A DNA stretch of 5,588 bases from Candidatus Neomicrothrix sp. UBA7388 (GTDB taxonomy: Bacteria; Actinomycetota; Acidimicrobiia; Acidimicrobiales; Poriferisodalaceae), in assembly GCA_002470695.1 (NCBI GenBank), contig DKNM01000053.1, positions 3,484-9,071 on the forward strand. The letters are read 5' to 3'. Position 1 is the stretch's first letter. Each line of letters opens with the position of its first letter. Shown here piece by piece: positions 4,710-5,588 of this stretch. The position numbers were made by a program, and so were the translations under genes. Under the pieces are notes generated by a model. It had not been told where the DNA came from and ran no database searches. It saw only the letters and a list, made by a program, of their open reading frames with translations.

Positions 4710-5519
4710 TTACCTTGGCAAACACTCCCGCCGTAGCATCAGCCCAATGCTGGCCATTATTGCTAATGCAAGAGCGCATGGCTCAGGGACTTCAGCATCC
4801 CAGTCGATTTGAACTAAATCCACAACACCAGCTGAGCCTCCAACATTTTGACTTGCAAGATAAAAATCCGGCACCCCATAAAAAACCGCTGCAATATATG
4901 AGGGTCCGGTGCTCACAGGAATCGAATCCAATATCGTTCCATCCTGAGCATCAATCCGAAAAATCCTATCCCAGGGCAAATTGTTCGTAATAAACGATTG
5001 CCCATCATAAGCAAGACCATACCCTCCATGCGGCATTGAAGTGGAAACACTATTTATAGTATTCCCATTCGTGTCCAAGGTATAAATAGTATTGCCTGAC
5101 AATGCTCTTAAATACGTGCCGTCCCATGTTATGCCTTTGACGCTACTAAATTCAGTTTGTCCAGAAAACAGAAGGTTCCCTGAAAAATCCATCTGGTACA
5201 GGGTAAGCTTACCCTGGCAGCACGCTTGTGAATGGGGATATCCTAGTCCAAAAAAACTCACACCATCTGTAGTGAAGCCTCCGATTGTAAAACCTCCGCC
5301 ATTGGGCGTTGAAATTGATCCTAACACATCACCATTCAAATTATATTGATAAAGCTGATTGCCCAACTGCGTCCAGAAAGTTGATCCATCCCATGCGATG
5401 CCTCCTGCGTTTTGGTTGAATTGCGTGGGAATTGAATCAATTATGCTTAGGGGTGCGGCGAAGCCTTTGAAGGGAAACAAAAAAAGCATGAAGACTACTG
5501 ATAAAACAACTCTTTTCAT
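4710..5519 (-). CDS. Secreted PEP-CTERM protein with propeller-like repeats
   Basis: From ATG 5519 the product has 269 residues. It begins with a signal peptide (MKRVVLSVVFMLFLFPFKGFAA, cleavage probably after residue 22). It ends with a PEP-CTERM sorting tail: VPEP at 244-247, a hydrophobic stretch 249-262 (ALALAIMASIGLML) and RR at 263-264. Exosortase would cut at this tail during export to the cell surface or matrix. The middle contains four recurring units led by GIAWDG-type motifs at about 39 (GGIAWDGSTFW), 80 (GGFTTDGVSFF), 128 (KGITWDGTYLR) and 167 (YGLAYDGQSFI). Each is followed by an IY/LY-x-(D/N)-x2-G strand pair, and a degenerate fifth unit follows after 207. This is typical of beta-propeller blades, probably for binding rather than catalysis. 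Start 5519 is preferred over the upstream GTG/ATG options because AAAGGG lies 5 nt before it and the signal peptide starts there. No clear promoter is visible in 5520-5588. The ligand is unknown. Confidence 0.82.
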   Translation of the reverse strand: MKRVVLSVVFMLFLFPFKGFAAPLSIIDSIPTQFNQNAGGIAWDGSTFWTQLGNQLYQYNLNGDVLGSISTPNGGGFTIGGFTTDGVSFFGLGYPHSQACCQGKLTLYQMDFSGNLLFSGQTEFSSVKGITWDGTYLRALSGNTIYTLDTNGNTINSVSTSMPHGGYGLAYDGQSFITNNLPWDRIFRIDAQDGTILDSIPVSTGPSYIAAVFYGVPDFYLASQNVGGSAGVVDLVQIDWDAEVPEPCALALAIMASIGLMLRRECLPR

Positions 5520-5524
5520 ATTGA

Positions 5525-5530
5525 CCCTTT
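5525..5530 (-). promoter_or_regulatory. Shine-Dalgarno site for the PEP-CTERM protein
   Basis: On the minus strand this reads AAAGGG, 5 nt before ATG 5519. It supports the start that gives a clean signal peptide, rather than a longer frame reaching 5582 that would put 21 extra residues before it. Confidence 0.5.
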
Positions 5531-5588
5531 CCAAATTGACGAATCCGAGGCTACCACACAACAATGTGATTAAAGTAACCATGGCTGT

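Overview
The window looks like the right-hand part of a small integrated, phage-derived element (about 1-4145), followed by two ordinary chromosomal genes on the opposite strand (4278-5519). The host is probably a planctomycete or a similar Gram-negative bacterium with a PEP-CTERM/exosortase system. That is an inference from three things: a secreted propeller-like protein with a C-terminal VPEP sorting tail, moderate GC content, and the pairing of an AAA helicase, an AlpA-type HTH protein and an HK97 capsid in one cassette. No rRNA or other taxonomic marker is present.

Layout of the element, all on the plus strand: (i) the 3' end of an unidentified gene (1-207). (ii) A RepA/AAA_25-type hexameric helicase ATPase (201-1487) whose GTG start overlaps the previous stop. 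(iii) A 145-bp cluster of 13-bp repeats in both orientations (1488-1632), starting on the base after the helicase stop; it reads as an iteron-like origin or operator. (iv) A 58-residue acidic protein (1677-1853). (v) A short ORF broken at a run of eight G (1850-1955). (vi) A 77-residue zinc-ribbon protein resembling Ogr/Delta activators and the NrdR zinc finger (1952-2185). (vii) An AlpA/MerR-like HTH protein with a C-terminal extension (2179-2598). (viii) An HK97-fold major capsid protein with its N-terminal delta/scaffold domain (2595-4004). Genes from 1677 to 4004 are joined by overlapping start/stop codons or carry good Shine-Dalgarno sites, so they look like one translationally coupled operon.

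After the capsid gene comes a 273-bp non-coding stretch. It holds three consecutive hairpins (4014-4035, 4041-4091, 4117-4145) and a boxA-like sequence between the last two. The remaining part (4146-4277) is more AT-rich and holds nothing I recognise; the edge of the element may lie here. Beyond it, on the minus strand, are a PEP-CTERM-anchored extracellular repeat protein (4710-5519) and, just downstream of it, a three-TM membrane protein (4278-4670).

Working model: a helicase with adjacent iterons, a Delta-like zinc ribbon and an AlpA/Vis-like HTH protein recall the toolkit of P4-type satellites, but this cassette also carries its own major capsid gene. No portal, terminase, prohead protease or tail gene is visible between the capsid gene and the host-like genes. 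The element may therefore be a capsid-encoding satellite that borrows packaging and maturation functions, or a degraded or domesticated prophage end. The left end and any integrase are outside the window, so the choice cannot be made here.
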